DNA of 64,000 bases from an uncultured Bacteroidota bacterium (GCA_903844815.1 CAIMVD010000372.1:1-64000), one strand, 5' to 3'; positions 1 to 10,305 are shown, counted from the stretch's first letter. A program made the numbers and translations. Notes: generated from the sequence alone by a model not told the origin.

Positions 1-780
1 CAGATCTATATACTTGACAAGGATAACAATGAGGTACCGGTAGGAGTAACGGGAGAGGTATGCATTGGAGGACTGGGCGTTACAAAAGGGTATAACAACC
101 GGCCTGAGCTGACGGCGGAGAAGTTCATAGAATACGGACCAGCAGGGATCATTTACAAAACGGGCGACCTTGGACGCTACCTTTCGGATGGGAACATAGA
201 GCTGTTCGGCAGGATCGACAACCAGATCAAGCTTCGTGGCTTCAGGATAGAGCCGGGCGAGATAGAGAGCCTTCTCTCACGCCTGCCTTCGGTTCAGGAG
301 GCAGTTGTAAAGGTTCAGAAGTTTGGCGACAATGATGAGCGTCTTGTAGCCTTCCTGAACGTCGACACTGATTTCAATCAGACCAGGGATGAGATTACGG
401 CCTATTTGTCGCAGCACCTTCCTTCATATATGGTACCCTCCTTTTTTCAGCCCTTAGAAGGCTTTCCGAGGCTTCCAAACGGCAAGATTAACAAGAAGCT
501 TCTTGTAATGGATGTATATGAATCTGCAGATGGAATGGAGATTGACCTTTCATCACTTACACCTACCCAGAATAAACTGATTGAGATATGGGGGGATATT
601 CTTCGCAACAGGAATTTTTCGCCGGCCGCCAATTTCTTCGATGCAGGAGGGACATCGCTTCTGGCAATAAGGATACTCAACAGGATCAAAGAGGATATTG
701 GATACTCGCTTACCTTCAAAGCATTCATAACCAATCCAACTGTAATAGAATCCGGTAATTTTATCGACAGCCAGGTAAAG
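1..780 (+). repeat. Module-end repeat copy 1 (A C-terminal subdomain + PCP)
   Basis: Bases 1-780 align without gaps to 6295-7074 at offset 6294. Sampled 60-base blocks differ at between 2 and 8 positions. Identity drops sharply after about base 775, at the start of the following C domain. The left limit lies outside the window. The encoded segment starts in the A domain after the A5 core and runs through the PCP. Confidence 0.9.
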
Positions 781-3700
781 CCCGGGGACAACGCGATAGA
801 AATGGTGCATTTGACTGGAACTACAAACCTTCCGCTTACGCTGAACCAGAAACGTATGTGGATGATTTGGCAAATGCAGCCTGATATAGCATCTTATATT
901 ATTTCATTTACATATAAACTTACCGGCCACCTGAATATACCGGTTTTCAGCCAGAGTATTGAAATGCTTTTCAACAGGCACCACACTGTATTTTCGGTCT
1001 TCAGAGAGTCTGACGGAGAGCCATTTAGTAATATTGATCCCAAACCAGTTGACATTTCCTTTATCGATTTTTCAGACAGTCCGGAAAAGGAAAAGCTGAC
1101 TGCTGCGTTAATAAATGCTGATTCTGTCAGGACTTTTGATCTTGAAAACGGACCATTGTTCAGGTTGAATCTGATAAAAACCGGAACTGAAGAACATCTG
1201 CTGCGTTTCAGTATTCATCATATCATATTTGACGGATGGTCGTGGTCGGTGCTTGTGAAGGATCTGAATGTGATATATAATAATCTTCTGACAGGTTCAC
1301 TTGTTAACCTCAGTCCTATCGAGTTTTATGAGTATGACTATGCAGGATGGGAGGAAAAGGGAGCAGTTTATAATGCAGATAAAGGATTAATTGAGTTTTG
1401 GAAGCAGAATCTCAAAGATTCTCCACCAATACTGAATTTTCCTTATGATTTTCCTCGTCCAGAGCAGCCTTCTGGCAAGGGTAAGTTTGAAGAATTCAGC
1501 TTTTCCCCGGAGATGTCAGAAAAGCTCAGGCTTATAAGCAGGGCAGAGGGAACTTCTCTTTTTACAACTATGCTAAGCATATTTGCGATACAGATACAAA
1601 AGTATTCAAGTGAAGATGATATAAACATAGGATTGCCTTTGGCATACCGTCCGCATTCAAAGCTCGAAAATATCTTTGGAATGTTTGTTAACACTGTTGT
1701 TGTGAGGCTTGAATATCAGAAGGAATTTACTTTCAGGGATATCATTCACAGGACGAGTGAAGCTGCATATAATGCCATTGCTCATCAGGAGTTACCTTTT
1801 GACAGTGTTGTCGAAATTGTCAATCCTGACCGGACTTCGGGAGCAAACCCTCTTTTTCAGGTTGGTTTTGTATGGCAGCATAACCTCGACACTCCGATAA
1901 GTCTTGAAGGTCTGAAATGCGAAAGAGTTGCAGGGCAGGAAAGGTCGGCCAATTTTGATCTTACTATGGTTATGTGGGACGATGGAACCATAATTGAAGG
2001 CGAAATCGAATACAATACTGATATTCTCCGACGTGATACGATTGTTCGTATGATTGAGAATTTAATACACCTGGTAAGCACTCTGGTTGAAGATCCCGAA
2101 AAGGCCTTAATTGGTATCTCCATGGTTTCGGAATCGGATATGAAAATGCTTACCGAAATTAATAATACTGAAGTCGCTATTCCAGATTGTTTGATGCAGG
2201 AATTCTTTGAAAGACAGGCGATTGATAATCCCTCCAGAACTGCGGTCATATCCGGCGATTCGGAAATCAGTTACGGGGAGCTCGATCAAAAATCGAATCA
2301 GCTTGCCAGGCATCTGATATCTATTGGTGTTTCTGCGGGTGAGATAATAGGGGTTTGTGTGAACCGCTCGGTTGAGATGATGGTATCTGTCCTTGGTGTT
2401 TTAAAAGCAGGAGCCTGCTATCTTCCGGTAGATCCTGATTTTCCAAATGATAGAATTGCTTATATGATTGCTGACTCGGGAGCCGGGATTCTTATCTCAC
2501 ACAGCTCACTCGATTATAAGTTTGAACACTTTCATTTGACTAAGGTTATACTTATTGATGGTGATAGTGATACAATCTCGCGGTATAGTATTGAGAAGCC
2601 TAAAACCGGAGCTGATAATCAGTCGCTTGCTTATATAGTATATACTTCAGGATCCACGGGCAAGCCCAAAGGAGTAATGGTATATCACAAATCCGTTTCA
2701 AACTGGATACAATCCATGTCAAAAGTTCCGGGTGTATGTTCAGATGATACTGTTCTTGCAGTTTCAACACCTTCGTTCGACATGTCAGTTGCAGAACTTT
2801 TCCTGACTTTGTCGAATGGTGGTCGGCTTATTCTTCCCGATGCAAATGACGTAAAAGATGTGTTTTCAGTTATTAACATGCTTGAAAAGTACGATGTCAC
2901 TTTCCTTCAGGCTACTCCATCGTTATGGAGTACTCTCATAGCCTATGGATGGGAAGGTAATAATAATATGAGGGGTCTTAGCGGAGGTGAACCATTGTCT
3001 CTTGACCTGGCCCGTCAGCTTCTGGCAAAATTAAAGGAACTCTTGAATTATTATGGCCCTACCGAAACAACAATCTGCTCCGTTGGTACCAGAATTAATG
3101 CTACTGATGAAAAAATTGTTATCGGAAAACCCATTGATAATACTCAGGTTTATATAATTGACAAGAATTCGAATCTGTTGCCCTTTGGTGCAATTGGGGA
3201 ACTGGTAATCGGAGGAGCCGGTGTAGCACGCGGATATATTCATAGACCAGAGTTGACTTTAGAAAAATTCATAAGATTGAATAATGCTGGTATTGTTTAT
3301 AAAACCGGTGATATTGGAAGATTCCTGCCTGATGGAAATATTGAGTTGTTTGGCAGGGTTGATAACCAGATCAAATTAAGGGGTTACAGAATTGAACTTG
3401 GTGAAATTGAAAGTAAGATTACACTCATCCCGGGAGTCAGAGACGCCGTAGTCTTGCTCAATAAGTTTGGTGATAATGACACTCGTCTTGTGGCATTTCT
3501 GGAAGTGGAACCAGATTTCAAACTCACAAAAAATAGTATATCGGACCTGCTGGCACAGGAATTGCCTGTTTATATGATCCCATCCTTTTTCCAGTTCTCA
3601 GAAGAATTTCCCCTTCTGCCAAACGGAAAGGTTAATAAAAAAGCGCTCAAATTTGAGATGACCGAATCTGAAAATGCAGAGGAGCTTAATATTGATACTC

Positions 3701-6700
3701 TTTTGCCCTCACATAAGAAGATGAAATTAATTTGGGAGGAGGTACTTAAAGTAAAAAATATTTCAGCTTCAGCCGATTTCTTTGACCTCGGGGGAAATTC
3801 TCTGCTGGCAATAAGAGCCATTAACAAAATTAAGGAAGAGTTTGGGATCACATTATCTTTCAAAACTTTCATTGCCCACTCTACTGTTCTGCAGGCAGGA
3901 AATTATATTGACAGCCATAATCAGAAGTCTGACGCGGCAATAATTCTGGTTCATAATAAGGCAACAACTAATCTTCCTGTTACTTTAAACCAAAAGAGAC
4001 TCTGGCTTATCTCCAAATTACAGCCTGATGTTCCTTTATACATCACGCCGTTTACTTACAGATTCACTGGAAATTTTAATGTTGAATTCTTTCGCAATAG
4101 CCTTGAGATCCTCTTTGACAGACACCACATTATCTTTTCGGTTATTAAGGAAAAAGATGGGGAGCCATACTGCAACATAGTTCCCAGGCCTGTTGAAATT
4201 CCGGTTATTGATTATTCAGGAATACCTGAAGATGAAAAGATCTTAAGGGTTAACGACATCATCAAGGAAGATGCCTGTAAAATATTTGATCTTGAGAATG
4301 GTCCCCTTTATCGTTTCTATTTGATAAAAACCGGAAGCAATGAATACTACTTCCGGATGAGCTTGCATCATATAATTTTCGATGGATGGTCATGGTCTGT
4401 TTTTGCGAAAGATTTAAATGAGATCTATAACAGCCTTATTGAAGGAAGAGAATATCAGATTGAAACGGTTGAATTCCAGGAGTATGATTATGCTTTATGG
4501 GAACAATCATTTAAGGGGTCCGATGATGAAATGGTCCTGAAAGAATACTGGAAGACAACACTTGGAGACTCATCCCCGGTTCTGAACTTTCCTTACGACC
4601 TTCCTCGCAGGGAACAGTCTTCAGGCAAGGGATTGTATGAAACTATTCAGCTTCCTCAGGATCTGGTTGCAAAATTGCGACGCATCAGCAAGGCTGAGGG
4701 TTCTTCGATGTTCACTACCATGCTGGCCATTTTTGGGATCCAGATGAATAAATATTCTGGCGAAGATGATATTAATATAGGTCTGCCGGTTTCATACAGG
4801 CCTCATACAAAACTTGAGAATATTATCGGGATGTTTGTTAATACAGTTGTTGTCCGGCTTAAATATTATAAGGAGAATACCTTTAAAGATATTCTTCGGA
4901 TGACAAATGATTCAGCATTGAATGCAATTTCCCACCAGGAATTGCCTTTTGAAAGTATTGTGGAGGTTGTAAATCCGGAACGAAATTCGAATGTGAATCC
5001 ATTATTCCAGATTGGATTTATTTGGCAGCATAATTTCGACAGACCTCTGAGGCTTAATGGAGTAAAAAGTGAAAAAATTTCCGGAAAAGAGAGGTCTTCC
5101 AACTTTGACATTACAGTTTACATGTGGGAAAGAGGAGGACATGTGGAAGGCGAAATCGAATATAATACTGATTTATTGAGGCAGGATTCTATTGTCCGTT
5201 TTAGAGATAATTTTATCGCCCTTGCTCAGGTACTTGCATCCAATCCCGGGATCACACTTAAAAATGCTTCTTTGCTTTCTGAAACCGACAGGACGATGCT
5301 GACGGAATTCAACAATACTGTCAAGGCTGTTCCTCCATCACTTATTCACGACATGTTTGTTGAGCAGGCCCTTAAGGTTCCCGACAGGACAGCGGTAATA
5401 TCCGGGAATTCCTCACTGAGCTACAGGGACCTTGATGAGCGTTCGAACCGTTTGGCCAATCACCTGATATCACTTGGTGCTTCAGGTGGCGATGCCATTG
5501 GTATATGCATGGAGCGAACAGTCGACATGGCCGTTGCAGTACTTGGGATACTGAAGGCAGGTTGTTGCTACCTTCCCATGGATCCTCTGTTTCCCGACGA
5601 CAGGCTGGCCTACATGTATGAAGACTCTGGCTCAAAAGTTTTTGTAACACAGAGCTCTTTATCCGGGAAACTGCAACATTTCCCCGAAACAAAAGTTGTT
5701 TTCACTGACACTGATCACGAAATAATAAACGGCTGCAGCTCGGTAATGCCTGAAGCGAGGACCGGCAACCAGTCTCTCGCTTATATGATCTACACATCGG
5801 GATCGACAGGGAAGCCAAAAGGAGTGAAGGTTCACCACCAGGCAGTTGTGAACTTTCTTCTAAGCATGAAGCATACTCCGGGTATAATCAGCAACGACAG
5901 GGTTCTGGCGGTAACAACTCTCTCGTTCGACATATCGGTTCTGGAGATCTTCCTGCCGTTAACCACAGGCGCAGGCCTGATCATAGCCGATACCGACGAC
6001 ATTTTTGACGGACAGCGGCTTTCATCGCTTCTTGAAAGACATGATGTCACGGTTATGCAGGCAACACCGGCCACCTGGAACATACTCCTTGGCACGGGAT
6101 GGAAAGGGAAAAACAATCTGAAGGCCTTATGCGGAGGAGAAGCTATACTTCCGGGTCTTATCCGGGAACTGCTGCCACGGGTAGAATCATTGTGGGACAT
6201 GTATGGTCCAACCGAAACCACTGTATGGTCGACCTGCAAGCAGCTGACCGATGCAGAGCCTCCGGTACTTGTAGGCAAGCCGATTGACAACACGCAGATC
6301 TACATACTCGATAAGGATCAAAATGAGGTACCTGTAGGAGTTACGGGCGAGGTATGCATTGGCGGACTAGGCGTTACAAAGGGATATAACAACCGTCCCG
6401 AGCTTACAGCAGAGAAATTCATCGAATGGGGATCAGCCGGGATAATCTATAAGACGGGCGACCTTGGAAGGTACCTGTCGGACGGGAATATAGAGTTATT
6501 CGGAAGGATTGATAACCAGATCAAGCTACGCGGATTCAGGATAGAGCCGGGAGAGATAGAGAGCCTTCTTTCGCGTCTGCCCTCGGTACAGGAGGCAGTA
6601 GTAAAGGTTCAGAAGTTTGGCGATAATGATGAGCGTCTTGTAGCCTTCCTGAACGTCGACTCTGATTTCAGCCAGACCAGGGATGAGATGACGGCATATT

Positions 6701-9700
6701 TGTCGCAGCACCTTCCCTCATATATGATTCCCTCCTTTTTTCAGCCCACAGAAGGCTTTCCGCGGCTTCCAAACGGAAAGATTAACAAGAAGCTACTTGT
6801 AATGGAAGTAGATGAATCTGCAGAGGGAGTGGAGATAGACCTTTCATCGCTAACATCTACACAGAATAAACTGATTGAGATATGGGGGGATATCCTTCGC
6901 AACAGGAATTTTTCGCCGGCTGCCAATTTCTTCGATGCCGGAGGGACATCGCTTCTGGCAATCAGGATACTCAACAGGATCAAAGAGGATATTGGATACT
7001 CACTGACCTTCAAAGCATTCATCACCTATCCCACTGTAATAGAGTCCGGTAATTTCATCGACAGCCAGGTAAAACCCGCAGAAAAATCACTTGAACTGGT
7101 TCATCTGACCGAAAGAACGAATCTTCCACTGACCTTAAACCAGAAACGTCTGTGGATGATTTCCAGGCTTCAGCCCGATAAGGCAAGTTATATTATTCCC
7201 TTTACCTATAAGTTTACAGGAGAACTCAACCGGGAGATATTCAGGAAGAGCATAGATATTCTCTTTGAACGTCATCATACCATCTATTCTGTTATTAGTG
7301 ATGTTGAAGGTGTGCCATATTGCGACATCGTTCCGACGCCTGCAAATATTGCTTTCAGCGACCTTACCGAATTTCCTGAAGAGACAAAACGACAGAAACT
7401 GAATGAGGTATTCAATGCCGATTCGGCTAAAGTCTTCGACCTGAAAAACGGACCGATGTTCAGGTTGTACCTGCTAAAAACCGGAAGTGCTGAATATTAT
7501 CTCCGCTTAAGCATTCATCATATTGTCTTTGACGCCTGGTCCTGGTCGGTACTATTGAAAGACCTCAATGTGATCTACAACAGTTTACTAAAAGGAGTAA
7601 GTCCTGATTTAGAGCCTATTGAATTCCAGCAGTATGATTATGCCAAATGGGAAATTGAAAACGACAAGTCGGCTGAGGATGCAGAGCTGAGGGAATTCTG
7701 GAGAGAAAATTTACAGGGTTCTTCTCCATTGATTAATTTCCCGTACGATTTTCCGCGCAGGGAGCAACCCTCGGGCAGGGGGCAGTCGGAAACTATTAGG
7801 CTTACTCCGGCTACCTCTGAAAAAATAAGGGCATTAAGCAGAAAAGAAGGATCCTCCGTCTTCTCCACAATGCTTAGCCTCTTCTGCATTGAAATGCACA
7901 AATATACTGGCGATGACGATATCAATATCGGATTGCCCGTGTCGTATCGTCCGCATTCGAAACTGGAGAACATCATTGGAATGTTTGTTAATACGGTGGT
8001 TGTGAGGTCGAAATACGAAAAGGGCCTTACTTTCAGGGATTTTGTCCGGTATACGAACGATTCGGCATTGAATGCAATATCGCACCAGGAGCTCTCTTTT
8101 GAGAATGTCGTGAGAATTGCCAACCCCGGAAGAAGTTCCAATTCCAATCCTCTGTTTCAGGTTAGTTTCGTATGGCAGCATTTCTTCGATACTCCGGTTA
8201 GTCTTGAGGGAATAAAGAGTGAGAAGGCATATGGGGAGGAGAGTATTACTCCATTTGATATAACATTCTATTTCTGGGAGAATGGTTCAGTTGTTGAAGG
8301 TCTTATTGAGTATTCAACCGATCTGCTGAAGCATGACACTGTGATACGACTGAAAAACAACTTTCTGAATCTGGTTGAAAAAGTAGCTGAAAATGCTGAT
8401 CTGCCCATCGAATCAGTGTCAATACTAACGAAGGATGAGGAAATGCTTATTGAAGGTTTCAACCAGACAACCACTGCATACCCTAAGGAAAAGACCATAA
8501 TACAGTTATTCAGCGAACAGGTTGGATTGTTTCCCAACAAGACTGCAGTAGCTTTCAAGGACAGTTTTCTTACTTACAGGGAGCTGGACGAGAAATCAAA
8601 TCAGCTGGCACATACACTTAGGGTATTAGGAATTACTGAAAATGAACCTGTTGGTATTATTGCCGAAAGATCTATTCACTTCATAACCGGAATTCTTGCG
8701 ATTCTTAAAGCCGGGGGAGGTTACGTCCCCGTCGATCCCGACTATCCAATGCAGAGGATTAACTACATCGTTGGTGATTCGGGCTGCAGGATAGTACTTT
8801 TCCAGGATAAATTCATTGACCTTGATATTCCGGGTATTCGAAAAATCAGTCTGAATTCAGCTTCGTCCTACAGTGATAACATAACGGCCTTAACTGTTGG
8901 TACAACCCCGGCTGACCTTGCATATATAATGTACACATCGGGAACCACGGGAATGCCAAAGGGAAGTATGATATGGCATAAGGGGATAGTTCGACTCGTA
9001 AAGAATGTTAATTATATGGACCTGTCGGCTGAAGACAGGATACTTCTTACCGGAGCAATTGTATTTGATGCTTCAACTTTTGAGATTTGGGGAATGCTCC
9101 TTAACGGAGGCACGCTGTACTTTGTTGAGAAAGATACTATTCTGAATCCTAAAGCCCTGGGAGAGGAACTATTGAAAAATGAAATTACGATTTTATGGCT
9201 AACCTCAGCGCTCTTTACTCAGATTGCCGAGAGCAGGACCGACATCTTCAGGAAACTTAAATACCTTATCTCGGGAGGTGATGTCCTTTCAGCCCAACAT
9301 ATAAACAAGGTAAGAAGGGATAATCCGTCGCTTAAAGTGATAAACGGATACGGCCCTACCGAGAATACTACATTTTCAACAACTTATCTTATTGAAAGGG
9401 ATTTCGAAAGCAATATTCCGATAGGAAAACCTGTGAGTAATTCGACAACCTATATCTTTGACAGGAACATGAAGTATCAGCCGATTGGGGTGAGAGGAGA
9501 ACTATATGTGGGAGGAGATGGTCTTTCAATTGGTTACCTTAACAGGGATGATCTTAACAAAAAAAGTTTTATCGATCACCCCTACCGCCATGGTGAAAGG
9601 CTTTATAAAACAGGCGACTATGCACGCTGGCTTGCCGACGGTAATATTGAATTCCATGGCAGGATTGATAATCAGCTTAAAATAAGAGGCTTCAGGGTAG

Positions 9701-10305
9701 AACTTGAGGAGATAGCCACTGTTATTAATGAACTTGAAGGAGTGATTGAAACCGTAATAAAGCCCATAAAACTTCAGGAGGGAGATATTCGGCTTGCCGC
9801 CTTCCTGAACGTACAGGAGGACTTCAAACTTGATGTAAAGGATATTGCAAGGGAGATTAAGCAAAAACTTCCTCCCTATATGGTTCCTTCCTCATTCAGG
9901 CTTATGAATGGTTTCCCGACAACAATCAACGGAAAAACCGACAGGGATGCACTTAAAGTTGATATCAGCGAACTGACTGTAAATGAGAACAGGGAACAGG
10001 TAAGTTTTACACCCAGTGAGAAAATAATCTACGATATATGGAGTGAATCGCTGAAGACAACCGATATCTCACCAACCGATAACTTCTTTGATGTTGGTGG
10101 CAATTCACTGATGGCAATATCAGTTTTTTCGAAAATAGGATCTGCCTTCAATTTAGATCTCGGACTTAGGGTGTTTTTCGATAGTCCGAGAATTAAGGAT
10201 CTTGCTGAGGTGATTGAAATAGAGCTTCACAAATCGGTGCTTTCCGGCAAATCTTCGGATAAAAGTTTTGATGATGAAATAAATATAGTAAGTGGTGAAT
10301 TATGA
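1..10305 (+). CDS. Nonribosomal peptide synthetase, 5' end outside window
   Basis: The reading frame is open from base 1, so 3434 residues are visible and the true start lies upstream; the ATG at 406 falls inside an adenylation domain and is not the start. Domain order is A(C-terminal part)-PCP, then C-A-PCP three times, with no epimerase, methyltransferase or thioesterase domain. Each PCP carries a phosphopantetheine serine in FFDxGG(T/N)SL(L/M)AI, at codons 655, 3799, 6949 and 10105. C domains carry HHxxxDG, with DA in the last. A domains carry YTSG(S/T)TG, YGPTE(T/N) and the A10 lysine (NGKxNKK, or NGKTDRD in the last). It would build a peptide on carrier-bound thioesters in the cytoplasm. 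The stop overlaps the thioesterase start by 4 bp (ATGA), so the two are probably translationally coupled. The product is not identifiable. Confidence 0.97.
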   Translation, partial: QIYILDKDNNEVPVGVTGEVCIGGLGVTKGYNNRPELTAEKFIEYGPAGIIYKTGDLGRYLSDGNIELFGRIDNQIKLRGFRIEPGEIESLLSRLPSVQEAVVKVQKFGDNDERLVAFLNVDTDFNQTRDEITAYLSQHLPSYMVPSFFQPLEGFPRLPNGKINKKLLVMDVYESADGMEIDLSSLTPTQNKLIEIWGDILRNRNFSPAANFFDAGGTSLLAIRILNRIKEDIGYSLTFKAFITNPTVIESGNFIDSQVKPGDNAIEMVHLTGTTNLPLTLNQKRMWMIWQMQPDIASYIISFTYKLTGHLNIPVFSQSIEMLFNRHHTVFSVFRESDGEPFSNIDPKPVDISFIDFSDSPEKEKLTAALINADSVRTFDLENGPLFRLNLIKTGTEEHLLRFSIHHIIFDGWSWSVLVKDLNVIYNNLLTGSLVNLSPIEFYEYDYAGWEEKGAVYNADKGLIEFWKQNLKDSPPILNFPYDFPRPEQPSGKGKFEEFSFSPEMSEKLRLISRAEGTSLFTTMLSIFAIQIQKYSSEDDINIGLPLAYRPHSKLENIFGMFVNTVVVRLEYQKEFTFRDIIHRTSEAAYNAIAHQELPFDSVVEIVNPDRTSGANPLFQVGFVWQHNLDTPISLEGLKCERVAGQERSANFDLTMVMWDDGTIIEGEIEYNTDILRRDTIVRMIENLIHLVSTLVEDPEKALIGISMVSESDMKMLTEINNTEVAIPDCLMQEFFERQAIDNPSRTAVISGDSEISYGELDQKSNQLARHLISIGVSAGEIIGVCVNRSVEMMVSVLGVLKAGACYLPVDPDFPNDRIAYMIADSGAGILISHSSLDYKFEHFHLTKVILIDGDSDTISRYSIEKPKTGADNQSLAYIVYTSGSTGKPKGVMVYHKSVSNWIQSMSKVPGVCSDDTVLAVSTPSFDMSVAELFLTLSNGGRLILPDANDVKDVFSVINMLEKYDVTFLQATPSLWSTLIAYGWEGNNNMRGLSGGEPLSLDLARQLLAKLKELLNYYGPTETTICSVGTRINATDEKIVIGKPIDNTQVYIIDKNSNLLPFGAIGELVIGGAGVARGYIHRPELTLEKFIRLNNAGIVYKTGDIGRFLPDGNIELFGRVDNQIKLRGYRIELGEIESKITLIPGVRDAVVLLNKFGDNDTRLVAFLEVEPDFKLTKNSISDLLAQELPVYMIPSFFQFSEEFPLLPNGKVNKKALKFEMTESENAEELNIDTLLPSHKKMKLIWEEVLKVKNISASADFFDLGGNSLLAIRAINKIKEEFGITLSFKTFIAHSTVLQAGNYIDSHNQKSDAAIILVHNKATTNLPVTLNQKRLWLISKLQPDVPLYITPFTYRFTGNFNVEFFRNSLEILFDRHHIIFSVIKEKDGEPYCNIVPRPVEIPVIDYSGIPEDEKILRVNDIIKEDACKIFDLENGPLYRFYLIKTGSNEYYFRMSLHHIIFDGWSWSVFAKDLNEIYNSLIEGREYQIETVEFQEYDYALWEQSFKGSDDEMVLKEYWKTTLGDSSPVLNFPYDLPRREQSSGKGLYETIQLPQDLVAKLRRISKAEGSSMFTTMLAIFGIQMNKYSGEDDINIGLPVSYRPHTKLENIIGMFVNTVVVRLKYYKENTFKDILRMTNDSALNAISHQELPFESIVEVVNPERNSNVNPLFQIGFIWQHNFDRPLRLNGVKSEKISGKERSSNFDITVYMWERGGHVEGEIEYNTDLLRQDSIVRFRDNFIALAQVLASNPGITLKNASLLSETDRTMLTEFNNTVKAVPPSLIHDMFVEQALKVPDRTAVISGNSSLSYRDLDERSNRLANHLISLGASGGDAIGICMERTVDMAVAVLGILKAGCCYLPMDPLFPDDRLAYMYEDSGSKVFVTQSSLSGKLQHFPETKVVFTDTDHEIINGCSSVMPEARTGNQSLAYMIYTSGSTGKPKGVKVHHQAVVNFLLSMKHTPGIISNDRVLAVTTLSFDISVLEIFLPLTTGAGLIIADTDDIFDGQRLSSLLERHDVTVMQATPATWNILLGTGWKGKNNLKALCGGEAILPGLIRELLPRVESLWDMYGPTETTVWSTCKQLTDAEPPVLVGKPIDNTQIYILDKDQNEVPVGVTGEVCIGGLGVTKGYNNRPELTAEKFIEWGSAGIIYKTGDLGRYLSDGNIELFGRIDNQIKLRGFRIEPGEIESLLSRLPSVQEAVVKVQKFGDNDERLVAFLNVDSDFSQTRDEMTAYLSQHLPSYMIPSFFQPTEGFPRLPNGKINKKLLVMEVDESAEGVEIDLSSLTSTQNKLIEIWGDILRNRNFSPAANFFDAGGTSLLAIRILNRIKEDIGYSLTFKAFITYPTVIESGNFIDSQVKPAEKSLELVHLTERTNLPLTLNQKRLWMISRLQPDKASYIIPFTYKFTGELNREIFRKSIDILFERHHTIYSVISDVEGVPYCDIVPTPANIAFSDLTEFPEETKRQKLNEVFNADSAKVFDLKNGPMFRLYLLKTGSAEYYLRLSIHHIVFDAWSWSVLLKDLNVIYNSLLKGVSPDLEPIEFQQYDYAKWEIENDKSAEDAELREFWRENLQGSSPLINFPYDFPRREQPSGRGQSETIRLTPATSEKIRALSRKEGSSVFSTMLSLFCIEMHKYTGDDDINIGLPVSYRPHSKLENIIGMFVNTVVVRSKYEKGLTFRDFVRYTNDSALNAISHQELSFENVVRIANPGRSSNSNPLFQVSFVWQHFFDTPVSLEGIKSEKAYGEESITPFDITFYFWENGSVVEGLIEYSTDLLKHDTVIRLKNNFLNLVEKVAENADLPIESVSILTKDEEMLIEGFNQTTTAYPKEKTIIQLFSEQVGLFPNKTAVAFKDSFLTYRELDEKSNQLAHTLRVLGITENEPVGIIAERSIHFITGILAILKAGGGYVPVDPDYPMQRINYIVGDSGCRIVLFQDKFIDLDIPGIRKISLNSASSYSDNITALTVGTTPADLAYIMYTSGTTGMPKGSMIWHKGIVRLVKNVNYMDLSAEDRILLTGAIVFDASTFEIWGMLLNGGTLYFVEKDTILNPKALGEELLKNEITILWLTSALFTQIAESRTDIFRKLKYLISGGDVLSAQHINKVRRDNPSLKVINGYGPTENTTFSTTYLIERDFESNIPIGKPVSNSTTYIFDRNMKYQPIGVRGELYVGGDGLSIGYLNRDDLNKKSFIDHPYRHGERLYKTGDYARWLADGNIEFHGRIDNQLKIRGFRVELEEIATVINELEGVIETVIKPIKLQEGDIRLAAFLNVQEDFKLDVKDIAREIKQKLPPYMVPSSFRLMNGFPTTINGKTDRDALKVDISELTVNENREQVSFTPSEKIIYDIWSESLKTTDISPTDNFFDVGGNSLMAISVFSKIGSAFNLDLGLRVFFDSPRIKDLAEVIEIELHKSVLSGKSSDKSFDDEINIVSGEL
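815..3915 (+). other. NRPS module C-A-PCP with unassigned pocket
   Basis: The condensation domain begins near 815 (TNLPLTLNQKRMW) and has intact HHIIFDG. The adenylation domain runs from about 2150 to 3660, and the PCP serine codon is at 3799. Aligning by eye to the GrsA phenylalanine domain gives pocket residues D-M-A-Q-L-G-Y-I-C-K. I recognise no amino acid for this code. It shares Q, L and G at positions 4-6 with glycine-type codes, which is not enough for a call. Confidence 0.8.
3960..7080 (+). other. NRPS module C-A-PCP, predicted glycine
   Basis: The C domain starts near 3965 with intact HHIIFDG. The A domain runs from about 5300 to 6800, and the PCP serine codon is at 6949. Pocket residues read D-I-L-Q-L-G-M-V-W-K, close to the published glycine code DILQLGLIW. 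The prediction rests on a manual alignment. Third codon positions in the A-PCP block look more G/C-rich than in the C domain before it, consistent with domain exchange. Confidence 0.65.
6295..7074 (+). repeat. Module-end repeat copy 2 (A C-terminal subdomain + PCP)
   Basis: Second copy of the 1-780 repeat inside the same NRPS gene. The proteins are almost identical through the A10 motif and the PCP (shared FFDAGGTSLLAI) and diverge just after the PCP. This indicates duplication or gene conversion between two modules. The partner A domain at the window edge may therefore also share specificity with the A domain of this copy, but its pocket is not visible. Confidence 0.9.
7090..10240 (+). other. 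NRPS terminal module C-A-PCP, predicted valine
   Basis: The C domain has HHIVFDA, so the usual glycine after the aspartate is alanine while the catalytic second histidine is kept. The A domain runs from about 8450 to 9960, and the PCP serine codon is at 10105. Pocket residues read D-A-F-W-I-G-G-T-F-K, which matches the classical valine code of gramicidin-type synthetases. There is no thioesterase domain after the last PCP, so release must come from the separate downstream thioesterase. Confidence 0.75.

Noticed and set aside
406..420. ATG at 406 as the NRPS start
   Set aside because: The frame is open from base 1 and codes for conserved adenylation-domain sequence, so the gene begins outside the window.
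447..791. Minus-strand open frame, with a similar one at 6741-7025
   Set aside because: Antisense shadow of the PCP region; the two resemble each other only because the sense strand is duplicated (1-780 and 6295-7074).
7638..8147. 169-residue minus-strand frame
   Set aside because: Shadow within the third condensation domain of the NRPS.
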